Below are positions 33,864 through 41,969 of a stretch of DNA of 64,000 nt, piece after piece. The position numbers and the translations under genes are program-made. The first letter of the stretch is position 1. Each line of letters begins with the position of its first letter. The notes beneath the pieces were generated by a model that saw only the letters and a program-made list of their open reading frames with translations, did not search any database and was not told where the DNA came from. The DNA is from Microbacterium sp. LKL04 (lineage in GTDB: Bacteria; Actinomycetota; Actinomycetes; Actinomycetales; Microbacteriaceae). The DNA lies in contig NZ_LT627736.1 in NCBI RefSeq assembly GCF_900102005.1, positions 62,001 through 126,000 of the forward strand, given 5' to 3'.

Positions 33864-35666
33864 TCAGCGGTAGAGGGCGGCGACGACGTCGGAGCCGCGC
33901 TCGAGGAGCACGCGGCGCTTGATCTTGAGCGTCGGCGTGATGATGGTCGTGTCGGCGAGATCGGCGGCGATGAGCGTGAAGCGGCGCACCTGCTCGCTGC
34001 GCGAGACGAGCGCGTTGGCCGCGTCGATGCTCCGCTGGATCCGTGCCCGCAGGCTTTCGTCCGCGATCTCGCGCAGCTGGCCGGCGACGGGCGCATCGCC
34101 CTGCCGCGCGACCTCCTCGGGGTCGAGGACGATCAACGCGCTCAGGTACGACCGCCCCTCGCCGACCATGACGGCGTGCGACACGAGCGGGTCGGTCTCG
34201 ACCGCGAACTCCCACGGCGCCGGGACGACGGTCTTGCCGGTCGAGGTGACGATCACGTCCTTCGAGCGGCCCTCGATGATGAGCCTGCCGTCGGCGTCGA
34301 AGCGGCCGAGGTCGCCGGTGCGGAAGAACCCGTCGACGAATGCGTCGGCGTCGTGCGCGGGGTCGCGATAGCCGCAGAAGACGCCGATCCCCTTCGCGAG
34401 GATCTCGCCGTCCTCGCCGATGCGCACCGTCGAGCCGGGCAGCGGGCGCCCGACCGTTCCGGCGCGGATGTCGCCCGGCAGGTTGCCGGTGAGCGGCGCG
34501 GTCGTCTCGGTGAGGCCGTAGCCCTCGATGACGGGAACCCCGATGCCGCGGAAGAACAGCGACACCTCGGGGTCGAGCCGGGCGCCGCCCGACAGGATGT
34601 AGTCGACGCGTCCGCCCATGACCGCGCGCAGCCTGCGGAAGAACAGCGCCTCGAACAGGCGCTGACGAACGGATGCCGGTGCCCGCCCGTCCGTGCTCTG
34701 CTCGGCCGCGCGTCCACCCGAGACGGCGGTCGCGACGGCGGCGCGCCACACGCGGCCGAGGTGCGCGGCATCCGCCTTCTGCGCGGCGGCTGCCTGGATG
34801 CGCTCCAGAACGCGGGGGACGACGACGAGGAAGGTCGGCCGGAGGACCGACAGCGTCTCGACGACGGTGCTCGGCTCGCTGAGGTGCGCGATGCGCATGC
34901 CGTTCGCGAGGCAGATGAGCTGCAGTCCGCGCGCGAGGACGTGCGCGAGGGGCAGGAAGATGATCGTGTTGCCCTTTTCGTGGACGACCTCGCCGTACGC
35001 GGCGGCGATGTTCAGCACCTGGCCGAGGAAGTTCCGGTGCGTGAGCACGGCGCCCTTGGGCTCGCCGGTCGTGCCGGAGGTGTAGACGATCGTCGCGGGT
35101 GAATCGAGGTCGGCCGCCGTGCGGTGGCGCTCGAGGTCGGCATCCGTCACGTCGTCGGCCCGCGAGCGCAGGTCGTCGAGGGTCCGGATGCCGCCGGCCA
35201 CCCGGTCGGCCCGGTCCATCGCGTAGGCGCCGAGGCGTCCGGCCCCGGTCTCGGCGAAGGCGTCGGCGAGACGGCGGGTCTGGGCCTCGGCGCCCCCGAC
35301 GCCGAGCACGACGCCGGCGTCACTGACGATACCGGCGATCTGGACGGGCGACGACGTCTCGTAGACCGGCACGACGACGGCACCGGCGAACCAGGCGGCG
35401 AGGTCGGTGACGGCCCACTCGTAGCGGGTCGAAGCCATGATCGCGAGAGCGTCGCCGGGGGCGACACCCGCGGCGATGAAGCCCTTCGCGAGCCGGCGGA
35501 CCTCGCCGAGGAATCGGACGGTGGATATCTGCCTCCACGAACCGTCGCCGATGGCGACGTCGAACGCGGCGTGGTGGGGAGCCTTCTCGGCACGCTGGAC
35601 GAGGAGGTCCGTGACGTTGCGATGCCCGTCCACGGGCGCGAGAAGAGGAGTGTGTATCTGCGGCAC
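33864..35666 (-). CDS. Long-chain acyl-CoA synthetase (FadD15-like)
   Basis: The gene encodes 600 residues of the adenylate-forming family. Landmarks are IVYTSGTTGEPKGAVLTH, FLPLAHVLARG, ILSGGARLDPEVSLFFRGIG (typical of the FadD15 branch), GYGLTETTAPLTG, DGFFRTGDLGRFDADGRLIIEGRSKDVIV and a final lysine in LKIKRR. It activates fatty acids for lipid synthesis or degradation. The start is GTG 35666, without a strong ribosome site. It is followed by the DUF1295 gene and preceded by coaBC on the same strand. Confidence 0.9.
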   Translation of the reverse strand: MPQIHTPLLAPVDGHRNVTDLLVQRAEKAPHHAAFDVAIGDGSWRQISTVRFLGEVRRLAKGFIAAGVAPGDALAIMASTRYEWAVTDLAAWFAGAVVVPVYETSSPVQIAGIVSDAGVVLGVGGAEAQTRRLADAFAETGAGRLGAYAMDRADRVAGGIRTLDDLRSRADDVTDADLERHRTAADLDSPATIVYTSGTTGEPKGAVLTHRNFLGQVLNIAAAYGEVVHEKGNTIIFLPLAHVLARGLQLICLANGMRIAHLSEPSTVVETLSVLRPTFLVVVPRVLERIQAAAAQKADAAHLGRVWRAAVATAVSGGRAAEQSTDGRAPASVRQRLFEALFFRRLRAVMGGRVDYILSGGARLDPEVSLFFRGIGVPVIEGYGLTETTAPLTGNLPGDIRAGTVGRPLPGSTVRIGEDGEILAKGIGVFCGYRDPAHDADAFVDGFFRTGDLGRFDADGRLIIEGRSKDVIVTSTGKTVVPAPWEFAVETDPLVSHAVMVGEGRSYLSALIVLDPEEVARQGDAPVAGQLREIADESLRARIQRSIDAANALVSRSEQVRRFTLIAADLADTTIITPTLKIKRRVLLERGSDVVAALYR

Positions 35667-35728
35667 ACAGATGATTCGGAGCCCGAACCGGATCGGATGC
35701 CGCTATCTTCCGCGCGAGCGCGAGAGGG

Positions 35729-36934
35729 TCAGCGCAGGCGCAGGACCGCGTCCCACAGGGCGTCGGCGACGACGCGCTTGGTACCCGCCGCCTGCGATGC
35801 GACCTCGTCGGTGGCGTCGACGAAGAGCACGCGGTTCTCGGCCGTCTCGAAGCCCTCCTGCCAGCCGACGCGGTTCACGGCGAGCAGATCGACGCCTTTG
35901 CGCGCGCGTTTGCGGATGCCGCGTTCGCGCAGCTCCGCGTCGTCGGCGGCCGTCTCGGCCGCGAAACCGACGATCGTCTGACCCGGACGGCGCGCCTGGA
36001 CGAGCCCGATGAGCACGTCGGGGTTCTCGACGAGATCGAGGGTGACGGTGCCGTCCTCCTTGCGGATCTTGACGTCCGAGACCTCGGGGACCGAGAAGTC
36101 GGCGACCGCGGCGGCCATCACGACGACGTCGGCCTCGGTGCTCGCGGCGCGCATCGCGGCATCCATCTCGACGGCGGTCGACGCACGTTCGACGGCGATC
36201 CGCGGGTGGTGGAGAGCCTTGTCGAGCACACCCTCGTCGACGTGAGCCGCGACGAGGTGGACGAACGCGCCGCGGTCGGCGGCGGCGAGGGCGACGGCCG
36301 CCCCCTGCTTTCCGCTGGACCGGTTGCCGAGGAAGCGGACGGGGTCGATGGGTTCGCGCGTGCCGCCGGTCGACACCGCGACGCGGAGGGCGGCGAGATC
36401 GGATGCCGGGGCGCCGGCGACATCGAGGGCGGCCGCGACGATCTCGTCGGGCTCGACCATGCGCCCGGGTCCGCTGTCGCCGCCGGTCAGCGGGCCGTCC
36501 GCAGGGCCGACGATGTGCACGCCGCGCGAGCGGAGCGTCGAGATGTTGGCCTGCGTCGCGGCGTGGTCCCACATGGCGGTATGCATGGCGGGTGCGACGA
36601 CGACGGGCGCGGTCGTGGCGAGGAGGGTCACGCCGAGGAGGTTGTCGGAGATGCCGGCGGCCATCTTGGCGAGCGTGTTCGCGGTCGCCGGCGCGACGAT
36701 CACGAGATCGGCCTGCGTGCCGAGGGCGACGTGGCGGACTTCGGCGACGTCGTCGTGCACGCTCGTCGTGACAGGATGGCGGCTGATCGCCTCCCATGTG
36801 GCGGTCCCGACGAAGCGCAGCGAGTCCTCCGTGGGAACAACGTGCACCTCGTGCCCGTTCGTCACCAGTGCGCGGACCACCTGCACCGTTTTGTACGCGG
36901 CGATGCCGCCCGAGACGCCCACGACGACGAACAT
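35729..36934 (-). CDS. coaBC: CoaBC: phosphopantothenoylcysteine decarboxylase/synthetase
   Basis: The gene encodes 401 residues, a normal fusion length. The N-terminal CoaC flavoprotein half shows VGVSGGIAAYKTVQVVRAL, APATANTLAKMAAGISDNLL (FMN) and APAMHTAMW with the catalytic His in the HxxM area. The C-terminal CoaB half shows STGGTREPIDPVRFLGNRSSGKQG, AAVADF and KIRKEDG with Lys. The two steps make 4'-phosphopantetheine for coenzyme A. GGGAGGA precedes ATG 36934. It is divergent from the NRDE gene, with 42 nt between. It is probably essential. Confidence 0.95.
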   Translation of the reverse strand: MFVVVGVSGGIAAYKTVQVVRALVTNGHEVHVVPTEDSLRFVGTATWEAISRHPVTTSVHDDVAEVRHVALGTQADLVIVAPATANTLAKMAAGISDNLLGVTLLATTAPVVVAPAMHTAMWDHAATQANISTLRSRGVHIVGPADGPLTGGDSGPGRMVEPDEIVAAALDVAGAPASDLAALRVAVSTGGTREPIDPVRFLGNRSSGKQGAAVALAAADRGAFVHLVAAHVDEGVLDKALHHPRIAVERASTAVEMDAAMRAASTEADVVVMAAAVADFSVPEVSDVKIRKEDGTVTLDLVENPDVLIGLVQARRPGQTIVGFAAETAADDAELRERGIRKRARKGVDLLAVNRVGWQEGFETAENRVLFVDATDEVASQAAGTKRVVADALWDAVLRLR

Positions 36935-36976
36935 GGTCCGATCCTCCCACGGGGTCGGACGCGAAAGGCCACCCCG

Positions 36977-37678
36977 ATGTGCACCGTGATCGTCCACGTT
37001 CCCGAGGACACCACGGCGGCGATCCGCGTCCTGGCCGTCCGCGACGAGGATCCCGCCCGTGCGTGGGATCCGCTCGGGCCGTGGTGGCCCGACCTTCCCG
37101 GGGTGATCGGCGTGCGCGACACCCGCGCGGGCGGCGCGTGGCTGGCGGCGGACCCGTCGGCATCCCGCCTCGCCGTCGTGCTCAACCGGGCCGACCTCAT
37201 CGACGACTCGCTCGCGACCGGCTCCCGCGGGCACATCGTGCTCGACGCGGCGGCCGGACGCGGGCTGTCCGACGCGCCGCCGACGCACGGCTTCAACCTG
37301 CTGACGGTCACGCCGGGTCGCGCCCGCGTCTCGATGTGGGACGGCGAGTCGGTACGCGCAGTCGATCTCGCACCGGGCGTCCACATGATCGCGCACGACG
37401 ACGTCGACGACCCGAAGACGGCGCGCATCGTCGCCTGGCACGACGCGTTCGCGGCGCCGTCGGGAGACGACTGGATCGCGGAATGGCTCGGCGCGCTCGA
37501 ACGCACCACGGCGCTGGAACCGACCGACGACCGCGCCATCATCCGCGACAACCGCCCCCACGGCTACCCGACGCTGTCACTCCTCGTCTGCGCGGGATCG
37601 GTCTCCGCCGAAGGTGCCGAGGTCGTGTACGGCGAGTTCGACGAGCCCGGGGCGTGGAACAGCCTGCAGCTGCGCTGA
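36977..37678 (+). CDS. NRDE/TANGO2-family protein
   Basis: The gene encodes 233 residues beginning MCTVIVHVP, where Cys2 is the conserved N-terminal Cys of the family. The RDE motif, AVRDEDPARAWDPL, matches NRDE, and WLAADPSASRLAVVLNRAD follows the family's pattern. The Ntn-hydrolase-like fold is suggested in this family, with Cys2 as a possible nucleophile; the function is unproven and proposed roles include heme handling and lipid balance. It is divergent from coaBC and followed closely by a YdeI-like gene. Confidence 0.78.
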   Translation: MCTVIVHVPEDTTAAIRVLAVRDEDPARAWDPLGPWWPDLPGVIGVRDTRAGGAWLAADPSASRLAVVLNRADLIDDSLATGSRGHIVLDAAAGRGLSDAPPTHGFNLLTVTPGRARVSMWDGESVRAVDLAPGVHMIAHDDVDDPKTARIVAWHDAFAAPSGDDWIAEWLGALERTTALEPTDDRAIIRDNRPHGYPTLSLLVCAGSVSAEGAEVVYGEFDEPGAWNSLQLR

Positions 37679-37710
37679 CCGCGTCGGATGCCGGTGGTAC
37701 CGTCGCGACC

Positions 37711-38349
37711 ATGGTGGAACCGGCATCCGACCCGATCTTCTTCGCCTCGGCGGCGGAGTTCGGCGACTGGCTCGAAGCGCACCACGCGACGGCGCCCGAG
37801 GTCTGGACCGTCTTCTACCGGAAGGGCGACCCGCGCCTCGGTCTGACGTGGGCCGACGCGGTGCCCGAGGCGCTGCGGTTCGGGTGGATCGACTCGATCA
37901 GCCGCGGCATCGGCGACGGCGCCCGCATCCAGCGCTGGACGCCGCGGAAGTCCCGGTCGATCTGGAGCGCCGTCAACATCGCGCACATCGAGCGGCTGCA
38001 GACCGAGGGGCGGATGCATCCCGCCGGGCTAGCCGCCTTCGAGCGGCGGACCCCCGATCTGACAGGCGTTTATTCGCACGAGCAGCGGAACGAGCTCACG
38101 CCCGAGCAGGCGGCATCCCTCGCCGCGAACCCGGCCGCTCGGGCGTTCTGGGACGAAGCGACCCCGTCGTACCGCCGTGCCGTGGCGAACTGGCTGCAGA
38201 GCGCCAAGCGCGAGCAGACCCGCATCGACCGGCTCGCGACGCTGGTCGAGGACTGCGCGGCGGGCAGGCTCGTGCCGTTCCAGCGGTACGGCGAACCGCC
38301 GGCGTGGCTCGCCCGCGCCGCGGCGGCCGCCTCAGCTGCGCAGGGCTGA
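37711..38349 (+). CDS. YdeI/OmpD-associated family protein
   Basis: The gene encodes 212 residues. It opens with IFFASAAEFGDWLEAHHATA and has the strong family motif LTWADAVPEALRFGWIDSI, then RWTPRKSRSIWSAVNIAHIERL and the C-terminal ATPSYRRAVANWLQSAKREQTRIDRLA. The family is widespread in Actinobacteria; in Salmonella YdeI aids resistance to cationic peptides, but the role here is unknown. It is cytosolic. Its 3' end overlaps the convergent oxidoreductase by 18 nt. Confidence 0.82.
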   Translation: MVEPASDPIFFASAAEFGDWLEAHHATAPEVWTVFYRKGDPRLGLTWADAVPEALRFGWIDSISRGIGDGARIQRWTPRKSRSIWSAVNIAHIERLQTEGRMHPAGLAAFERRTPDLTGVYSHEQRNELTPEQAASLAANPAARAFWDEATPSYRRAVANWLQSAKREQTRIDRLATLVEDCAAGRLVPFQRYGEPPAWLARAAAAASAAQG

Positions 38350-39255
38350 CGCGGCGTCCTCCATCACGAGCGCCGCGTTGAGGCCGGCGCCGGCCATCGA
38401 GCCCTGGCCCATCGAGAGCGGGACGTTGCCGAACGGGGTCACGACGTTGCCGGCGGCGAAGACGCGCGGATGGCTCGTTGCGCCGCGCATGTCGACGCGG
38501 AGGCCTTCGCCGGGCTCGGTCGACACGGCGAGGTCGAGGTTCGCCGCGTAGTCCAGGTGCAGGCGCGGCGTCGGCGCGGTGAACAGCGCGTCGATCGGGT
38601 GCGCGGTGCCGTCCGCCGTGATCGCTGCGGACACCACGTCGTCCTCGGCGCGAAGCTCTGTGACCGGCCTGTCGACGAGGCGGATGCCGCGGCTCGCCAG
38701 GCGTGCGGTGACCGTGTCGTCGATCTCGCCGAGACCTGCGGTGAAGGCTGTGACGTCGTCGCTCCACTGTCGAACGAGCTCGATCTGATGCAGGCTCGCG
38801 GGTGAGGTGGCGAGCACGCCGAGACGGCGCCCGGCGACCTCGTAACCGTGACAGTACGGACAGTGGATCACGCCGCGGCCCCACTGCTCGCGCAGGCCCG
38901 GGACGTCGGGGAGGTCGTCGACGACGCCGGTCGTGAGGACCGCGCCGCGTGCGGCGAGCGTGCCGCCGTCGTAGGTGACGGCGAGGTGGTCGCCGGCATC
39001 GTCGATCGAGGTGACGGTCGTGTCGAGGAACTCGACGTCGTACGCCTCCGCCTCGGTCCTGCCGATGCGCAGGAGCTCGGCGGGGGAGCGCCCGTCGTGG
39101 CCGAGCACGCCGTGCATGTGCGCGGCGAAGCGATTGCGGGGAGCGCCGGCATCGATCACGAGCACGCGGCGGCGTGCGCGCCCGAGCATCAGCGCGGCGC
39201 TGAGTCCGGCGGTGCCGCCGCCCACGATGACGGCGTCGTAAAGGGTGTCTGTCAT
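38332..39255 (-). CDS. Thioredoxin-reductase-like FAD oxidoreductase
   Basis: The gene encodes 307 residues. The FAD-binding GGGTAG motif is at the start (AVIVGGGTAGLSAALML). The redox pair is CPYC (HCPYCHGYEVAGR), and a second Rossmann motif is degenerate (RRLGVLATSPAS), so NADPH binding may be weak. The C-terminal FAD motif is VFAAGNVVTPF. This matches the thioredoxin-reductase-like group that pairs with regulators in Actinobacteria, likely a thiol oxidase or reductase. It is divergent from the XRE-cupin gene, which probably regulates it through the palindrome between them. Confidence 0.85.
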   Translation of the reverse strand: MTDTLYDAVIVGGGTAGLSAALMLGRARRRVLVIDAGAPRNRFAAHMHGVLGHDGRSPAELLRIGRTEAEAYDVEFLDTTVTSIDDAGDHLAVTYDGGTLAARGAVLTTGVVDDLPDVPGLREQWGRGVIHCPYCHGYEVAGRRLGVLATSPASLHQIELVRQWSDDVTAFTAGLGEIDDTVTARLASRGIRLVDRPVTELRAEDDVVSAAITADGTAHPIDALFTAPTPRLHLDYAANLDLAVSTEPGEGLRVDMRGATSHPRVFAAGNVVTPFGNVPLSMGQGSMAGAGLNAALVMEDAASALRS

Positions 39256-39287
39256 GGCTCCACGGTGCCTCGCCGGTCGTCATCACG

Positions 39288-39301
39288 GCAAATGTCTTTG
39301 C
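39288..39301. promoter_or_regulatory. Candidate operator between FAD oxidoreductase and XRE gene
   Basis: GCAAA-TGTC-TTTGC is an inverted repeat in the 67-nt gap between two divergent starts. A further GGCAAA sits at about 39308. A site for the XRE-cupin protein is inferred from position alone. Confidence 0.4.
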
Positions 39302-39322
39302 GGAAATGGCAAACTCGAGGTC

Positions 39323-39874
39323 ATGACGACGGATCTGACCCGAGTGGGGCCGCGGTTGCGCGCGGCGCGCCAGCAGCGCGGCTGGACGCTGGCCGACCTC
39401 GCGCAGAAGGCGGGGATGTCGATCAGCACGCTGTCCCGTCTCGAGGCGGGGCGACGACAGGCATCCCTCGAACTGCTCCTGCCGCTCGTGTCGGTCCTCG
39501 ATCTGCGTCTCGATGACCTCGTGCGCGGCGAGCCCGTCGACCCGCGGGTGCGCCGTGCGACCGAGCGTCGGCACGGCATGGTCGTCGCGCCGCTGACCCT
39601 CGAGCACTCGCCGGTGCAGACCTACAAGATCCGCTACGCCGCGGCATCCGCCGCTCCGGCGCCGAAGGTGCACGACGGGGTCGAGTGGTTCTACGTGCTG
39701 AGCGGCACGATCCGGCTGATGCTCGACGGCGAGGAGCACCGGATCGGCGCGGGGGAGGCGGCGGAGTTCGACACGGGCTTGCCGCACAGCATCAGCGCCA
39801 CCGACGACGGTCCGGCCGAGGTGGTGAGCATCTTCAGCGCATCGGGCGAGCGCATCCACGTGCACGGCTCGTGA
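39323..39874 (+). CDS. XRE regulator with cupin domain
   Basis: The gene encodes 183 residues. The helix-turn-helix (RLRAARQQRGWTLADLAQKAGMSISTLSRLEAGRRQASLELL) is followed by a C-terminal cupin (about 110-180) with KVHDGVEWFYVLSGTIRLMLDG and GAGEAAEFDTGLPHSISATD. Such proteins sense small ligands through the cupin and repress a neighbour. The ATG 39323 was chosen because it is where homologous sequence begins. It is divergent from the thioredoxin-reductase-like gene. Confidence 0.87.
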   Translation: MTTDLTRVGPRLRAARQQRGWTLADLAQKAGMSISTLSRLEAGRRQASLELLLPLVSVLDLRLDDLVRGEPVDPRVRRATERRHGMVVAPLTLEHSPVQTYKIRYAAASAAPAPKVHDGVEWFYVLSGTIRLMLDGEEHRIGAGEAAEFDTGLPHSISATDDGPAEVVSIFSASGERIHVHGS

Positions 39875-39905
39875 CAGTGTCGGCGGGCGGTCGTACGGTG
39901 TCGGC

Positions 39906-40487
39906 ATGAGAACCGATGAACTGTTTCTCGAAGCGGATGCCGCGCTGCGCTCCGTCATCGATCGCATCGACCCGGCCGACCTGTCGAAGCCGGCCCCGAA
40001 GGAGTGGACGTCCACTCCCGATCCCACGTTCCGCGACATCGTCTTCGCCCACGCGTACGACGAGGCGTGGATCCCCGACGTGCTCGCCGGGAAGTCGCCC
40101 GCCGACGGCGACGAGTTCCGGAACGCCGACCTTCTCGGCGAGGATCCGATCGCGTCTTACGGCCGTCTGAATGACACCGCGGCGGCTGCGGTGCGCGACG
40201 GCGTCGAGCCGGGGACCGTGTTCCGGTTCCAGTACGGCGACTACTCCGCCGAGGAGGGGTTCGCGCACCTGGCGACGTATCGCGCGTTCCAGGCGTGGCT
40301 GATCGCCAAGCATCTCGGCATCCCGTTCCACCTGTCTCCCGAGCTCATCGCTGGGCTGAACGAGAACGTCGTGCCGCACGCCGACGAGTGGCGCCAGTGG
40401 GGCGTGTTCCCCCCCGCCATCGATCCGCCGGCGGGTGCCGACGACGAGACGCGGCTGCTCTGCGCGGTCGGGTTCTGGGAGCCCTGA
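39906..40487 (+). CDS. MDMPI/DinB-fold protein (mycothiol-enzyme-like)
   Basis: The gene encodes 193 residues of helical-bundle character. The N-terminal helix (ELFLEADAALRSVIDRIDPADLSKPAP), IVFAHAYDEAWIPDVLAG and GFAHLATYRAFQAWLIAKHLG have the spaced His residues of the mycothiol-dependent maleylpyruvate isomerase N-terminal fold (DinB-like), which bind metal. It may be a thiol-dependent enzyme or a metal-binding helper. It is 31 nt after the XRE-cupin gene on the same strand and convergent with the VOC gene 3 nt away. Confidence 0.7.
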   Translation: MRTDELFLEADAALRSVIDRIDPADLSKPAPKEWTSTPDPTFRDIVFAHAYDEAWIPDVLAGKSPADGDEFRNADLLGEDPIASYGRLNDTAAAAVRDGVEPGTVFRFQYGDYSAEEGFAHLATYRAFQAWLIAKHLGIPFHLSPELIAGLNENVVPHADEWRQWGVFPPAIDPPAGADDETRLLCAVGFWEP

Positions 40488-40490
40488 TTC

Positions 40491-40862
40491 TCAGCGCTCG
40501 TGCACGGCGAGGACGTTGCCAGCGGGGTCGCGGAACCACGCGATGGTCGGGCCGTGGCCCCGCATGACGCCCTTCGAGTCGGTGGGCATGTCGTCGTAGA
40601 TCGCGGTCTCGACGCCCTTCGCGTTCAGGTCGTCGACCGCGGCATCGACGTCGTCGACCGGGAAGTTCAGGATCGTGAAGCTCGCGGGTTCATGGTGCGG
40701 CTTGCCGTAAACGAGCACTGTCGCGCCTGAGGCGAGGTGCAGCTGCAGAAAGCCGCTGTCGAGTGTCGACACCTCGAGGCCGAGAGTGTCGGCGTAGAAC
40801 GCTCGCGCCGCATCGAGGTCGTCGACCGCGAAGCCGCTGTACGCGCCGTCGTTCTGGAACAT
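40491..40862 (-). CDS. VOC (glyoxalase-like) family protein
   Basis: The gene encodes 123 residues. Two beta-alpha-beta-beta-beta modules are seen: AVDDLDAARAFYADTLGLEVS and DDVDAAVDDLNAKGVETA, with the terminal FRDPAGNVLAVHE carrying the metal-ligand Glu. The first-half metal ligand is replaced, as in many VOC resistance or lyase proteins. It is a single small cytosolic protein of unknown substrate. The ATG 40862 was chosen. Downstream lies 320 nt of palindromic sequence with no gene. Confidence 0.82.
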   Translation of the reverse strand: MFQNDGAYSGFAVDDLDAARAFYADTLGLEVSTLDSGFLQLHLASGATVLVYGKPHHEPASFTILNFPVDDVDAAVDDLNAKGVETAIYDDMPTDSKGVMRGHGPTIAWFRDPAGNVLAVHER

Positions 40863-41182
40863 GGCCGTCTCCTTCGTCCGGGGATGCGACCAGGGTCGCG
40901 CTCTCGGCGGCGGTTGTCCAGGGGGACGGTGCCGGGCCATGCTGTTCTCGCACGGGGCTGCGCTCGCGCGGAGATCTGCGTTCGAGCGGAGGTTGTGCGC
41001 TCCGAACGTCCTCGGGAACGCGGATCTCCGCTCGGCGGCGGGCGGTCCGGGTGGGCGAGCCCATCGGGCGGCGAGACTGCACGTATGCGGCGAGACCGCG
41101 ATGCGGGGCCGCGGTCTCGAGCCCCACGTGCAGTCTCGCCGTCCTCGCGAACGCGGATCTCCGCGTGACGGCAGGCGAAGGG
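40863..41182. repeat. Intergenic palindrome cluster (no gene)
   Basis: This 320-nt gap has no supported gene. It contains an inverted repeat (40969-40983 with 41016-41030, 15 bp, one G-T), a nested hairpin (next entry), and a 25-bp direct repeat, 41007-41031 and 41140-41164, that differs at one base. One copy ends the first hairpin and the other flanks the second. Confidence 0.8.
41070..41140. repeat. Nested perfect hairpin
   Basis: Outer arms of 15 bp (GGCGAGACTGCACGT at 41070-41084, complement at 41126-41140) enclose inner arms of 10 bp (CGAGACCGCG at 41091-41100, complement at 41110-41119). Both stems are perfect. The cores GAGACTGC and GAGACCGC resemble each other. Confidence 0.85.
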
Positions 41183-41815
41183 TCAGGCGCCCGGCGCGGG
41201 GTCCGAGGGCGACGAGAAGACGGGAACGGATGCCGGTCGCTCCGAAGCGACGGCGAGGAGGGCGACGACCCCGAGCCCGAGAGTGCGGACGAGGAATCCA
41301 ATCACGCCGAGTGCGGATGAGAGTCCGACGAACTGGACCGCCGTGGCTTGGTCCGCACCCGCGACGATGATCATGCTCAGCGCGTCGCATGCGAGCGAGA
41401 CGGCGAGGGCTACGGCGGGAGCCCAGCGCCAGCGTTTCGGCGCCACGTCCGCGCGGCCGATCTGCACGACGGCGATGAGGCTGAGTGCGAGCGGGACGAA
41501 CGTCGTGACCTCCCACGGGATCAGGGGCGCGGGGTCGTCCGGGTTCTGGAAGAGGCCGACGCCCCGCACCAGGAGGGGGCAGATGGCGACGAGCGCGAGC
41601 GTGATCATCCCGAGCGGACGACGAGCGACGACGCTGTCGTGCGAGGAGGTGCCGATCGCGAAGACGAGGACCGCTGCCGCCCAGAGCAGGTCGACCGAGA
41701 ACGCCAGCACGTCAGTCAGCGATGTGCCCAGGGTCGCGCTCAGCAGGATGCCCGCCACGCCGCATGCGATCAGTCCGGTGCCGCCTATGGTCCAGGTCAG
41801 TCTGCGTCCGCGCAT
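41183..41815 (-). CDS. Hypothetical membrane protein (about six segments)
   Basis: The gene encodes 210 residues rich in Leu, Ala and Val with about six membrane segments (GTGLIACGVAGILLSATLG, VLAFSVDLLWAAAVLVFAI, GMITLALVAICPLLV, TTFVPLALSLIAVVQIG and two later). No family was recognised; it lacks transporter motifs or signal-peptide features. It is flanked on one side by the palindromic cluster and on the other by the promoter of the HNH gene. There is no clear ribosome site before ATG 41815. Confidence 0.6.
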   Translation of the reverse strand: MRGRRLTWTIGGTGLIACGVAGILLSATLGTSLTDVLAFSVDLLWAAAVLVFAIGTSSHDSVVARRPLGMITLALVAICPLLVRGVGLFQNPDDPAPLIPWEVTTFVPLALSLIAVVQIGRADVAPKRWRWAPAVALAVSLACDALSMIIVAGADQATAVQFVGLSSALGVIGFLVRTLGLGVVALLAVASERPASVPVFSSPSDPAPGA

Positions 41816-41957
41816 GCTTGCACGCTACCGGGTCGCCTGGTCAGCGACGGGGCGCTCGCCGGTCGGAGAATATGTGGACTTCGGTCCTTCGTGTCAGGCG
41901 AGGAGAGTGGATGCCGGTGGTCGCCGGGCGTCGAAAAGCGATGTCGGAACCCCCCTC

Positions 41958-41963
41958 TAGTCT
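41958..41963 (+). promoter_or_regulatory. Probable -10 box of the HNH gene (leaderless start)
   Basis: TAGTCT lies 7 nt before the ATG, so transcription would begin on or beside the start codon. No ribosome site exists before the ATG, which supports a leaderless mRNA. Confidence 0.45.
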
Positions 41964-41969
41964 GGGACT

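Noticed and set aside
37681..38349. Alternative long frame through the NRDE/YdeI region
   Set aside because: It merges two real genes with an out-of-frame Arg-rich part; the separate genes have good family motifs.
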